Assembly: GCA_035236585.1 (NCBI GenBank)
Contig: CP141127.1
Location: 63,779,495-63,843,494 of the forward strand
Direction: 5' to 3'
DNA: 64,000 nt
DNA from: Warburgia ugandensis
Taxonomy: Eukaryota; Streptophyta; Magnoliopsida; Canellales; Canellaceae
Shown: piece after piece, positions 1 to 9,242 of the stretch
Numbering within the stretch: the first letter of the stretch is position 1
How the letters are laid out: each line of letters starts with the position of its first letter
Made by a program: the position numbers and the translations under genes
Notes under the pieces: generated by a model
The model's input: only the letters and a program-made list of their open reading frames with translations
Told to the model about the DNA's origin: nothing
Databases searched by the model: none

Positions 1-518
1 GGGCGGAGCCCAATGAGAGTCAACACCATGAAAACCTCATCAGTCTGTGTTTGTTGGGCTTCTACACCATCAGCAGGAGGCATTAGAGACAAGAACTCCT
101 CCTTAAGGGACGCAATCTTTCCTATGTAAGTTGAAAGATCCATGTCCTATTGTCTAACATGAACAATGTCAGAAACAACTTCGTAAAAACATTAAATATC
201 ATTCGTGTATAAGCCCTTGGCTTGGGTCCAAAATTTGAAACATGTTTTATAGGCGCAAAGATGATGTAAAACTTTGGGATCCACAGATTGCCATAATAGG
301 CTGCATAATTGTGCATCAATCTTTTTCCATTGCACTTTGTCTGCAACAGAAATATCTTCCTCTTTCTTGACCAAATGGTCTTCATAACCTTGACCCATAA
401 ACTATAATTCCATAGAGGCAGACCAAGACAGATAATTTGCACTACCAACTAATTTCTCCGACGTAATAACAGGAGATCCAGAAATTACGGAAGTGAAAAT
501 ACCATTTTTAGAAGCCAT
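1..518 (-). pseudogene. copia Gag N-terminal part, broken by stops
   Basis: The minus strand reads from an ATG at 518 (MASKNGIFTS...) in one frame to the window edge. It carries the typical copia Gag N-terminal pattern: a SANYLSWSASMEL segment, then QLCSLLWQSVDPK, then a FKFWTQAKGLY segment. These correspond to the capsid-like region of plant copia Gag (UBN2/Retrotran_gag_2-3 type). Three in-frame stops interrupt it: one after SASMEL, one after LYTNDI and one after VHVRQ. They look like point mutations, because the family similarity continues in the same frame across each. No frameshift is seen in this part. The zinc knuckle and pol lie beyond the window. It is not translatable as it stands. 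Confidence 0.85.
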
Positions 519-725
519 GATTACTTATCTAGGTGGTCTGCGGCGAAGATCAGCAGCATCAACAATCTGGTGGCAGTAGCAGTGATCTTGGAACACTAGA
601 GATGACAGAGGGGTGACCGGTAAAGAAGCACGGTCGCCAAAGGAATTGCCGGAATGGATACACGGCCAAACCAAAAAAAAAGAGGAAAAGAAAAGGAGAA
701 GGTAGATAATTAGGGTTTCTCTTAT

Positions 726-738
726 GGCTCTGATACCA
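726..738 (-). other. primer binding site, initiator-Met tRNA type
   Basis: On the minus strand this reads TGGTATCAGAGCC, the standard plant primer site for initiator methionine tRNA. It abuts the end of the LTR (AACA at 742-739), which fixes the LTR boundary and the element's orientation. Confidence 0.92.
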
Positions 739-751
739 TGTTAAAGTAGAG

Positions 752-846
<95 letters not shown>

Positions 847-1005
847 GGTGAATGTGTGTTGGTAATTTTGCACCTCACACTTACCACATATATATACTAA
901 ACAAGGATAGTTACATGCTCCTAACTGTACAATGTGGGACTAAAAATAAAACAAAACTAAGACTAAGGCTAAGTAAAGCTATACAATACTATGCTATATT
1001 CAACA
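739..1005 (-). repeat. 5' LTR of the left copia element (267 bp)
   Basis: The LTR starts TGTTGAA at 1005 and ends AACA at 739 on the minus strand. A TATA-like run (TATATATATG read on minus) lies at about 887-899 and is the likely promoter. A long CT microsatellite (on minus) lies between it and the 3' end, so transcripts would start with a pyrimidine tract. Only one LTR is in the window, so age cannot be estimated here. Confidence 0.82.
755..843. repeat. (AG)n microsatellite, about 44 units
   Basis: An uninterrupted AG run inside the copia LTR, so it would be transcribed as part of the leader. The Ser-Leu repeat ORF read across it on the minus strand is an artefact. Confidence 0.97.
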
Positions 1006-1071
1006 CATACAAAATACCTAAAACCATGCTGTGGTTGCTGCTTAAAATTCTCGATGATTTGCACTGCATCA
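1006..1071 (-). repeat. truncated start of the gypsy 3' LTR
   Basis: The minus strand from 1071 reads TGATGCAGTGCAAATCATCG, homologous to the start of the 5' LTR at 2388. It stops at the copia insertion point. Just upstream (1075-1110) the sequence resembles the end of a gypsy polyprotein followed by the junction with the LTR. Confidence 0.7.
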
Positions 1072-1289
1072 ATCACCTCTTCTTGAAAAGAACTCATCCT
1101 CAAGTTCTGAAAATCAAGCTACAAGTTAGGTGGCCACTTTACAAGTATCTCATAAAGACTGACCTTCTTTAAACTGTGATATTCTCTTCTAAGATTTCTT
1201 TTTGAAGAAAGAGATAACCATATTTTGTTACAAAATATAAAACTAAATCACCAATAGCGCTAAATCTGTTTGCTCTTTGAAAGATGGAC

Positions 1290-1866
1290 CTTCAAAGAGA
1301 GTTTTATGACCGTTCTTGGTGGGAGTACTTTCCTGTCAGTTTCAGCACTTCTTTTTCACTACTATTTCGAGAATCATCATAGGGTTCCATTACACGTACC
1401 AATAATTAGTTTTTGGACCCCTTTTCTTTTTGGTAACTTGCTCTAGTATACTTTGTGGTTGCATAGCCCTTGGCAACCCTAATTGATTAGTTTCATCCTG
1501 AGCTATAGCAGCAGTTTTGGGCTAATTACTTGGAGGACAGCTCTATTCAGCCTTCTTTATTGGAGAGTTTGGACCAACCACAATATCATCATGCTCAGTT
1601 TGGGCAATATGGTTGCTCGCGGTAGTTGTTTGCTATTAACTGCTACATTTCTTCTTCTCCTATTTTTCCTTAGTTTCAAGGATGTTGGGTAGAGCTTGCA
1701 GATATTGCTTGAAAAGCATAGAAATAATTTCCTTCACCCCATTGTAACATCAGCAATCAACTTGTCCCGAAACTGTTGCAACTGCATGCCTTATTGCTGT
1801 AAATACTCAAATTTTGCGACTCCGTTTCCTTCTTTCCTGCAAACCTTCCTAGGTGCCATCGCTCTT
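1290..1866 (-). pseudogene. gypsy Gag N-terminal remnant
   Basis: The minus strand has an ATG at 1859 (MAPRKVCRKEGNG...) eight bases downstream of the primer site, then a stretch rich in Gln, Lys and Glu with a QLQQFRDKLIAD-like helix. This is typical of the poorly conserved start of plant Ty3/gypsy Gag. Stops interrupt it early (after EYLQQ and again after about 40 residues), and later frames drift. No zinc knuckle or protease is recognisable before the sequence jumps to the end of pol. Assignment rests mainly on position behind LTR and primer site. Confidence in coding ancestry is moderate and in exact limits low. Confidence 0.5.
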
Positions 1867-1878
1867 GCTCTCATACCA
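1867..1878 (-). other. degenerate Met-type primer binding site of the gypsy remnant
   Basis: Reads TGGTATGAGAGC on the minus strand, one base off TGGTATCAGAGC. Two bases separate it from the LTR end at 1881. Confidence 0.75.
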
Positions 1879-1880
1879 AT

Positions 1881-2388
1881 TGAGGCAGCCAGAACTATAA
1901 TAAAGCTGATGTGAAGGACAAATCGTGGTTTCTCCTGGGGAAGAGAAACAGAGCTATGAAAGACTTCAGTAGATCAAAAACTTAATGTTCTCCAATTCTA
2001 ATCTTTGGTTGACTTTCTCAGAGAAAGTTAATCTAGGCTAGAATCAGTGCAAAATGTGAACGTAAGAGAAACAAAGAAAATATACTTTTTGTGATCGATC
2101 AACTCTCTTCTACGCCCTTTACATCTGTGTTTATATAGGCCCTTAAAAGAAAAAAAACTTTAGCAACAACAACTCAAAGAAACTTCCTAATAGCTTAAAT
2201 TGCCTTATCTAAACAGAAACTACTAAAGGCAGTAAATAGAAAATTCCCAGCATTTCTAATTAAAATAAACATCTAAGAGTTTTCCATCTAAATATAGAAA
2301 CTACCTAAAACTATGATTGGTTACTAAAGTGAACAATAACCTCTGAATAAACATTGCACAATCATTCTTGATGATTCACACTGCATCA
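1881..2388 (-). repeat. gypsy 5' LTR (about 508 bp)
   Basis: Starts TGATGCAG and ends GCCTCA on the minus strand. A TATATAA box lies at 2131-2137 on minus, and a short U5-like stretch precedes the primer site. Its start is repeated at 1071-1006. Confidence 0.75.
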
Positions 2389-2416
2389 CTGATAGTTATC
2401 ACCCAAAGGAGTTTCC
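2389..2416. repeat. outer fragment of the left inverted-repeat arm, with TTTCC target duplication
   Basis: These 28 bases lie between the gypsy and the copia elements. Placed in front of the sequence that follows the copia 3' LTR (from 11240) they form one stretch that matches the reverse complement of 14600-14672 (shared TAGTTAT, AAAGGA, then CTTA.GATC). The last five bases, TTTCC at 2412-2416, are repeated at 11235-11239 and are the copia target duplication. Confidence 0.7.
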
Positions 2417-2667
2417 GTTGAAAGATAGGCAGATACCATGTAGTAATTTTGGGACAGCAGATTTGTTAGTTACCTGTTTTTGTTTATTTCCTGATTTAAT
2501 TGGACAGATATAGCTAATCTGTCTCCAGCTTGCTTGTTTCCTTTGGTGTAATCAGATCAGATTTGATGATCTGATCCTGTCTTGTGCTGTTGTTTCCTCT
2601 TTATATAGAGCCTGTGTATGCTGAATAAATTAAGCCAGAAATATTTTTTTCTCTCTAGTTTTTTTCA
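2417..2667 (+). repeat. copia 5' LTR
   Basis: Shares AAAGATAGGCAGAT, GACAGATAT, GATGATCTGATCC, TGTTGTTTCCTCTTT and AAATAAATTAAGCCA-type blocks with 10991-11234, and ends TTTTTTCA like it. The TATA box is TATATAG at 2602-2608. The two copies differ by many substitutions and several small indels, so the insertion is old. Confidence 0.88.
2602..2608 (+). promoter_or_regulatory. TATA box of the copia 5' LTR
   Basis: TATATAG sits about 60 bases before the LTR end, in the expected place for the LTR promoter. The matching place in the 3' LTR (about 11165-11173) has decayed to TTGTATAG. Confidence 0.6.
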
Positions 2668-2679
2668 TTGTATCACACC
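2668..2679 (+). other. degenerate primer binding site of the copia element
   Basis: TTGTATCACACC matches TGGTATCAGAGC at 9 of 12 positions and directly follows the LTR end. Confidence 0.65.
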
Positions 2680-2705
2680 CAAGCCTCTGATTTTTTATTT
2701 TTTTT

Positions 2706-3690
2706 ATGGCTAAAACAGCCATGACAGGCACTTCCAGTGATGTCTTTTTTGAAATCTCTTCAGATTCGCCCCTACCAAGCCAGAAACCTATGACCCATGT
2801 CGTGAATGGTACCCATTCCCTTTAAATAACTCAGCATAAACTAAATGGGACAAATTACCTAGAATGGTCTCAATTGGTGGCCTTGTAATCAGAGGAAAGG
2901 GAAGACTCGACTACTTGACTGGTGCAACCAAAGCTCAGAAGAAGACCCTGGCTTCTCAATGTGAGAATCTGATAACTCCATGGTGATGGTGTGGCTTGTC
3001 AATTCTTTAGAGCCCAAGATTGGCTGGCCCCATTTATACTACAAGACAGTGAAAGAAATATGGGATATGGTGCAGCAGATGTACTCTGATTTAGAGAACT
3101 CAACCCAGGTTTTTGAAATAAAATCGCCTATAAGGGACACAAAACAAGGTAACTTTTCAAATGACTGAATATTTCAGGAATTTGACTGGCTTGTGGCAAG
3201 AGTTAGACGTGTTTTACAACCATGATTGTCATTGTGCTGAGGACAATTAAAAATATAACAAGCAACTTGAAAAGGATAGGATCTACAACTTCCTTCACGG
3301 CCTAAACAGGGAGTTAGATGAAGTCCGGGGCAGGATACTTGATACCAAACCTATTCCAAACATTAGAGAGATGTTTGCTAAGGTTCGAAGGGAGGAAAGC
3401 CGAAAACGAGTTATGATGGGAGCACTCCAAGAACCTACTGAAAACCTATCTCAAAGCTCTGCCCTAGTCTCCAAGAAAAATGAAAGTTTTGCCTTAGGAA
3501 ATCAGCAAGGGAATAGAAGAAATGATCACTGTCAATGCCCTTGGTATACTTAGGACACCTACTGGAAGATACATGGAAAACCAGCAAATTGGAAGCCACG
3601 CAAACAAGAAGAACAAGGCAAAGGACTTCAAGCTGTTTCCCAGGATACTAAATCAGGTAGTACACTACTCAGCAAAGAACAACTTGAACA
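2706..3690 (+). pseudogene. copia Gag, broken
   Basis: The start is the ATG at 2706 (MAKTAMTGTSSDVFF). The order fits copia Gag: a LNGTNYLEWSQLVALVIRGKG segment at about 2842-2895, a KEIWDMVQQMYSDLENSTQVFE segment at 3050-3117, a FLHGLNRELDEVRG.IL segment at 3290-3340, and a Lys/Arg-rich C-terminal part. A damaged zinc knuckle lies at about 3528-3590 (CQCPWYT, stop, DT.WKIHGKP), where the usual C-x2-C-x4-H-x4-C spacing is lost. There are at least three frame changes (near 2825, 2990 and 3170) and several stops. It would have formed the particle shell. It is not translatable. Confidence 0.85.
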
Positions 3691-3759
3691 GATTCAAGTT
3701 TTTTTTTTTTGTCTCAATCTTAGCCGAGTGCCTCTATGTCAACTCCAAATTGTTTTGTT

Positions 3760-4140
3760 GCTAAGATAGGTCACTATCTTTTTGCCCTTAATATAAATTC
3801 AGAGTTTAATGGTCCTTATATCATTGATTCTGGGCTTCTGATCATATGACAGGATGCAATAAGTTTTTTTCTACGTATACCCCATGCTCTGGAATGTTAA
3901 AAATTCGAATTGCTGATGGAACTTTGTCCTCGGTGGCTGTAAAAGAGTCAATTAAACTCTCCAATATGACACTACAATCAGTTCTTCACATCCCAAAGTT
4001 AAATTGTAATTTAGTGTCTATTAGTAAATTGAGTAAGGATCTAAATTGTGTGGATAAACTCTATCCTTTATACTGTGAGTTTCAGGATTTAATCTCAGGA
4101 AGGATGAATGGCAATGCTCAGGAGCGTGGAGGCTTGTAAT
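3760..4140 (+). pseudogene. copia aspartic protease region, broken
   Basis: The retropepsin active site Asp-Ser-Gly is readable at 3826-3834, followed by SDHMTG. One base is missing between them (GGG then CTTCT), so the downstream part lies in the frame opening at 3846. After that come the usual FSTYTPC, IRIADGTLSSVAVKESIKLS and LQSVLHIPKLNCNLVSISKL segments, which link protease to the GAG-pre-integrase region in copia polyproteins. Upstream frames contain stops. The protease would have cut the polyprotein. It is inactive because of the frameshift and stops. Confidence 0.85.
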
Positions 4141-4149
4141 ACCTTGAGG

Positions 4150-5505
4150 ACAATCCACATGTGAATAAACAAGTTCTGGCCTTAAGTAGTGAATAATAGA
4201 CTAGGACATCCTAGTTTCCCTTACCTAAAATCTATGTTTCCTTTCCTCTTTAAAAATAAAGATGTTTCTTCCCTTCGTTGTGGGTCCTGTCAATTTGCTA
4301 AACATACCCATGCTCCATATCCAAGTCAGCCATACAAGTCATATAAACCTTTTTCGCTAATCCATAATGACATTTGGGGCCTTTCTAGGGTGAATAATAT
4401 TACGGGAACAAAATGGTTTGTAACTTTCATTAATGATCACTCTCGTGCATGCTGAGTTTATCCCTTAAAAAAAACACTCAGATGTCCAAATTGTTTTCAA
4501 ACAATTTCACAAAATGATCCAAACCCAATTGCAGACATAAATCCAAATTTTTTGTACAGATTATGGGTGAGAGTATTTCAATTCCATCCTAGGCAGTACT
4601 TAAAAGGAACATGGGAATTTTCATCAAAGTTCTTCCGTAAGAACCTCTCAAGTCATCTAAACCTACCCAGTTCCATATCCAAGTCAGCCATACAAGTCAT
4701 CTAAACCTTTTTCGCTAATCCATAGCGACGTTTGGGGTACTTCCAGGGTGAATAATATTAAAGGAACAAAATGGTTTGTAACTTTCATTGACGATCACTC
4801 TCATGTATGCCGGATTTATCTCTTAAAAGAAAAATCAGATGTCGAAATTGGTTTCAAACAATTTCACAAAATGATCCAAACCCAATTTCAGACATAATTT
4901 CAAAATTTTCATATAGATAATGGGCAAGAGTATTTCAATTCCATTCCTGTTTAAGAACTCAACAGAATGGGATTGCCAAAAGAAAGAATCATCACCTATA
5001 GAAGTGGCATGTGCTATTATGTTCACCACCCATGTTCCCAAACATTTCTAGCGAGAGGTGGTTCTCACCGTGTCTTATCTTAATAAATAGGCTCCCATCT
5101 AGGGTCAAATTCCAAACCCCACTCAATATTCTGTTCCACTGCCATCCCCATACTCGGTTATTCAACTTTATACCTACAAAAGTCTTTGGGTACATAGCCT
5201 TCATTCACAATACTAGTCCAACCCGTGGAAAACTTGATCATAAAGCTATAATATCCATTTTTGTGGGTTATTCACCAAATCAAAAAGGGTACAAATGCTA
5301 TTGTCCAGCCACAAAAAAAAAAAGTTTGTTTCCCTTGATGTACCTTTTTGAAGAGCAATCTTTCTTCCCAAAATCCACTCTTCACAGGGAGAACTTAGGT
5401 GAAGTTAGGCTTTGGGATTATTCCGTCCCTCCTAATTTGGTCCTCTTCGTGAAACATCTTCAAAAATCCTTGTCCTTGATCCTTCTAAATTTACTCCTAA
5501 TCTAG
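4150..5505 (+). pseudogene. copia integrase with internal duplication and a lost catalytic Glu
   Basis: The GAG-pre-integrase/zinc part is at 4189-4310 (LGHPSFPYL ... LRCGSCQFAKH, the HHCC finger). The first core Asp is in HNDIWG at about 4362. The core then appears twice: 4316-4592 and 4674-4950 match at an offset of 358 bp but differ at many sites. After the second copy comes QQNG followed by IAKRKN (about 4963-4990), where the family has IAERKN; the third catalytic residue is thus Lys. The C-terminal part (FGYIAFIHNTSP...KLDHKAIISIFVGYSPNQKGY) is in an open stretch at 5170-5310. Stops and frameshifts occur throughout. The RTE insertion follows about 100 bases later. Confidence 0.85.
4316..4950 (+). 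repeat. diverged direct duplication of the integrase core (two copies, offset 358 bp)
   Basis: Copy 1 at 4316-4592 and copy 2 at 4674-4950 both run from CCATATCCAAGTCAGCC to TATTTCAATTCCAT. A short extra echo, AAGTCATCTAAACCT, occurs at about 4649-4663 and 4691-4705. The copies encode different residues (HNDIWG against HSDVWG), so they diverged after duplication or came from two related elements. Confidence 0.88.
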
Positions 5506-5665
5506 ACCCACCTATTAGGTCATCAACATAAAATAATATGGAAATTTAAGGGAGATTCACCCAAACTTAGTCAAATAGAGTTTTGTGTTTATTCACAATG
5601 ACAATGACAATAACAACCAACTCCGCCAATGCTGGTCCCAAGCCCGGATAAAAAAGGAGGAGGGT

Positions 5666-6040
5666 CTTGCGTCAAGTGCCAACCGGCAAGGGGGAAGTTG
5701 AAGATGATTCTATTATTTCTTTCTTACAAATGAATATGCATTTGTATATTAGTTTGTGAGGAAGAAATGAAAATCATCTCCAGCTTCTTAAAAGATGGCA
5801 ACCCTTGTGTCAAGCAGCCAGTCGGCAAGGGGGAAGTTGAAGATGATTCTATTATTTCTTTCTTACAAATAAATATGCATTTGTATATTAGTTTGTGAGG
5901 AAGAAATGAAAATCATCTTTAGCTTCTTCAAATATGGCCACCATTGAGTCAGGTAGCCAGCCGGCAAGGGTGAAATTGAAGATGACTTTAATGATTTTAA
6001 TGAAAATCATCTTCAGCTTTTTAAAAACTATGGCAACCCC
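5666..6040 (+). repeat. three tandem about 138-bp hairpin repeats in the RTE leader
   Basis: Units start at 5666, 5804 and about 5943; the third is shortened. Each holds GAAGTTGAAGATGATT-like and AATCATCTTCAGCTTC-like arms that are reverse complements. The first two have a loop of roughly 80 bases and the third a much shorter one. Transcribed, each unit should fold into its own stem-loop just before the ORF. Confidence 0.85.
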
Positions 6041-6048
6041 AACATGAC

Positions 6049-9000
6049 ATGAATCGAAAACTGAAATTTGCTCAAGTTAGGGCGTTCTCCATAAGCGACG
6101 GACTACATCGGATCCTGGATGAGGTGAAAAATAGGCAAGGGTTGCTAGGGCATTCTCCCAGAAGCGACGCGCTACATCAAATCTCGGGTGTAGTGAAAAA
6201 TGGGCAAGGGCTGCTAGAGCATCCCCTCGGAAGCGACGCGCTGCATCAGAACCCAGGTGCAGTGAAAAGTAGACATGGGTTCATACCATGGAGGTCGAGA
6301 AAGGCGATAGTAAATAGGGTATCTCCAAAACATAAGATTCGCATCGCTACATGGAATATAGGGACACTGACAGGTAAGAGTTTGGAGTTAGTAGACACGA
6401 TGAAACATAGGATAGTCAACATCACTTGTATCCAATAAACCAAGTGGAAAGGGGCTAAAGCTAGAGAAATAGATGGGTATAAATTATGGTACGTAGGAAA
6501 GGAAAATAATAGAAATGGCGTAGGAATAATAGTGGATAAGGAATTAAAGGATAAAGTTGTGGACGTTAAAAGAATCAGTGATAGAATTATAATAATAAAA
6601 ATGATTCTAGGAGAGCAGATTATAAATATTATAAGTGCATATGCACCACAAGTAGGGTTACAAAATATAATTAAGAGACAGTTTTGAGAAGATATGGAGG
6701 GAGTCATGCAAGAGGGAGTTATGCAAGAAATTCCCAACACTAAGGGGATATTTATAGGAGCAGACTTAAATGACCATGTAGGAAAAGATAAGGAAAGATA
6801 TGATAGAATGCACGAAGGGTATGGTATAGGTGAACGAAACAAGATGGGAGAGAATATCCTCGATTTTGCTCTGTCATATAACCTATCCATTGCAAATACA
6901 CTCTTTAAGAAGAGGGATGAACACTTAATAACCTTTAAAAGTGGACTTCATAAAAGCCAAATAGACTTTTTTCTACTTAGGAATAATGAACGATCTATAT
7001 GTAAGGATTGTAAGGTGATACCCGGTGAGAGTTTAACCTCACAACATAGGTTAATAGTTATGGATATTCATATCAAAAGATGGAGTAAAAGAACTGAACT
7101 TAATACACATCCAAAAACTAAGTGGTGGAACTTAGAAGGAGAGAAAATAACCTCATTCAAAAATAAGTTGATGGTAGAAGGAAATTGGAACTATGAAACA
7201 GAAGTAAATACCATGTGGACTAATATGGCTGAGTCCATTAAGAAAGTTTCAAAAGATGTCTTAGGAGTATCTAAAGGTAAAAGGCTATTAACAAAGGAAA
7301 CATGGTGGTGGAATGAGATAGTGCAAAAAGCTATTAAAGAAAAGCGAATGTATTTTAAAGCATGGCAGAAGATTAGAAATAATGAAAACTATGAACAATA
7401 TAAGAATGCTAAAAACATTGCTAAGAGAATAGTAAGTGAGGCTAAACTTAAAGCATATGATGAGCTCTATAATAGACTAGGAACAAGAGAAGGTGAGAAA
7501 GATGTGTTTAAACTTGCAAAAGTAAGAGAACAGAAGGGTAAGGACTTAGAACATGTTAGGTGCATTAGAAGCGATGATCAAAGGGTATTAGTCAAAGATG
7601 ATGAGATCAAACAAAGGTGGGAAATATACTTTCAAAAATTGTTAAATGACAATGGCCCTGAGAATATAGAGGTTGAAAATACTATAAATCTAAATAACAC
7701 TGGATATTATAGATATGAACGTAGGATTAGAATGCTTGAAGTAAAAGAGGCCTTGAGAAAGATGAAATCAGGAAAGGCCATGGGGCCTGATGATATACCA
7801 ATAGAGGTTTGGAAGCATATGAGAGATATTGGGATAGTTTGGTTGACCAAGTTGTTTAACAAGATTATAAAATCAAAGAAAATGCCTAATGAGTGGAGGA
7901 AAAGCTTTATTGTACTAATCTATAAGAATAAAGGAGACATTCAGAGCTGTACTAATTATCGAGGGATCAAACTTATGAGCCACACCATGAAAATTTTTGA
8001 AAGAGTGATTGAGAAGAGGCTACGACATGAAACAAGTGTATCGGAGAATCAGTTTGGTTTCATGCCTGGGAGGTATACTATGGAAGCTATTTTCTTACTA
8101 AGACAATTAGTAGAGAAATATAGGGAGAGGAGAAAAGACCTACACATGGTCTTTATTGACTTAGAGAAAGCTTATGATAGTCCCTAGAGAGTTAATATGA
8201 AGGGTGTTGGGTGTTAAAGGGGTTTCTCAGGGGTATATAGACATAATTAAAGATATGTATGAGGGAGCAGTAACAAATGTTAAGATCACTAGTGGCGTGA
8301 CTGGTGATTTTCCTGTCACTGTCGGATTGTACTAAGGATCGGCATTGAGTCCATACCTTTTCACATTAGTTATAGACGAGTTAACAAAACATCTGCATGA
8401 GGAGATTCCTTGGTACATGCTATTTGCAGACGATATAGTCCTACTTGATGAGACAAGGGAGAGTGTAAACATAAAGCTAGGGTTATGGAGAGAAACATTA
8501 GAATCGGAAGGATTTAAAATTAGCCGAACTAAGACCGAATATATGGAATGTAATTTTAGCAAGGAGAGTAGGAGTGGAGTACCAGTCAAGATTGGTAACC
8601 AAGAGGTCCCCATGAGAGACCACTTCCGATACTTAGGATCATTGATCCATGAGAGTGGAGAGATTGAGAGGGAGGTTACCCAGAGAATCCAAGCGGGTTG
8701 GAACAAATGGAGATGTGCATCAGGTGTTTTATGTGATCGGCGGGTGCCACTCAAACTAAAGGGAAAATTCTATAGGATGGCTATAAGGCTGGCCATGCTT
8801 TATGGATCAGAGTGTTGGGCCGTTAAGGAACATCATACTCATAGGCTGAGTGTCGCAGAAATGAGGATGTTGAGATGGATGAGTGGTAAGACAAGAAATG
8901 ATAGAATTAGAAATGAAAATATTAGAGGAAATTTAGGGATAGCACCAATAGGTAACAAGATGAGGGAGATTAGACTTAGATGGTTTGGACATGTTCAAAG

Positions 9001-9190
9001 GAGGCCAACAACGGCACCAGTTAGAAGGAGTGAGGCAATACAAGTTGAAGGTTCTAAAAGGGCAAGGGGAAGGCCCAAAAGAACGTGGAAAGAAGTGGTG
9101 AGGAAAGATTTTAAAACTTTGGGACTAAATGAAGCCATGGTATTTAATACAGTGGAATGGAGGAATAAGATTCATGTAGCCGACCCCTAA
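6049..9190 (+). pseudogene. RTE endonuclease-reverse transcriptase ORF, disrupted
   Basis: The start is the ATG at 6049. Residues 16-80 or so consist of three 23-residue repeats (SDALHQ...QGLL.H). The AP-endonuclease begins near 6337 (KIRIATWNIGTLTG) and runs to about 7060. RT follows with GPDDIP.EVWK (7780-7830), YKNKGD..SC.NYRGI (7921-7970), NQFGFMPGR (8047-8075), VFIDLEKAYD (8150-8178) and FADD at 8423-8434. The C-terminal part (MLRWMSGKTRNDRIRN, RWFGHVQRRP, RARGRPKRTW) is typical of plant RTE and ends IHVADP. Damage: TAA at 6436, TGA near 6685, a one-base loss near 8177, then a TGA and a TAA before 8345. The 1.5-kb stretch 6694-8187 is still open, so the copy is not very old. Confidence 0.9.
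6094..6290 (+). repeat. in-frame 69-bp tandem repeat in the RTE ORF (about 3 copies)
   Basis: AGCGACG recurs at 6094, 6163 and 6232, giving a 69-bp period (23 codons) that keeps the reading frame. The encoded unit (SDALHQ...VKNGQGLLGHS) lies before the endonuclease domain. It is of unknown function. Confidence 0.88.
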
Positions 9191-9203
9191 TTGGGATAAG
9201 GTC

Positions 9204-9240
9204 TTGATGATGATGATGACGACGACGACAATGACAACGA
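9204..9240 (+). repeat. RTE 3' tail of short trinucleotide repeats
   Basis: The RTE ends TTGATGATGATGATGACGACGACGACAATG right after a TAATTGGGATAAGGTC block. The second RTE copy (35147-37147) ends in the same block followed by (ATG)n on its strand, so the repeat tail is part of the family. Confidence 0.85.
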
Positions 9241-9242
9241 CA

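Larger units (their letters stand above)
1..1005 (-). mobile_element. Ty1/copia LTR retrotransposon, 5' end only (runs off the window)
   Basis: Read on the minus strand the order is LTR (1005 to 739), initiator-Met primer site (738 to 726), leader, then Gag from 518 to the window edge. The rest of the element and its 3' LTR lie outside. The LTR starts TGTTGAA and ends AACA, and the primer site follows directly. The element sits inside the 3' LTR of the gypsy remnant at 1006-2388, so it is the younger of the two. The five bases next to the LTR, 1006-1010 (CATAC on plus), should be repeated beyond the left edge if they are the target duplication. Confidence 0.85.
1006..2388 (-). mobile_element. 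Ty3/gypsy remnant with most of pol deleted
   Basis: Minus-strand order: 5' LTR (2388 to 1881), primer site (1878 to 1867), Gag start (from 1859), then a jump to the very end of the polyprotein (about 1150-1075). The first 66 bp of the 3' LTR (1071 to 1006) follow, cut by the copia insertion. The two LTR starts match: both begin TGATGCAGTG and share GTTTTAGGTA, with a short deletion in the 3' copy. The deleted middle would have held protease, RT, RNase H and integrase. Bases 2389-2393 (CTGAT) would be one copy of its target duplication; the other lies outside the window. Confidence 0.72.
5611..9240 (+). mobile_element. RTE-type non-LTR retrotransposon, near full length, inside the copia element
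   Basis: The element opens with a leader containing CCAAGCCCGGATAAA, then three hairpin repeats, then one long coding frame with an AP-endonuclease start (RIATWNIGTLTGKS) and an RT with FADD. It ends in a GATGATGATG/GACGACGAC tail with no poly(A). One ORF, endonuclease plus RT, and a short-repeat tail are the hallmarks of plant RTE. A possible target duplication GACAATGACAA occurs at 5600-5610 and 9227-9237, but it is low-complexity and merges with the tail. Copia sequence resumes at about 9243. Confidence 0.88.

Noticed and set aside
559-873. Ser-Leu repeat ORF of 104 codons
   Set aside because: Reading of the AG microsatellite in the copia LTR; no family features outside the repeat.
5600-9237. 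GACAATGACAA as proven RTE target duplication
   Set aside because: The 11-mer lies in ACAATG/GAC repeats on both sides and could arise from the tail itself; kept only as a candidate.
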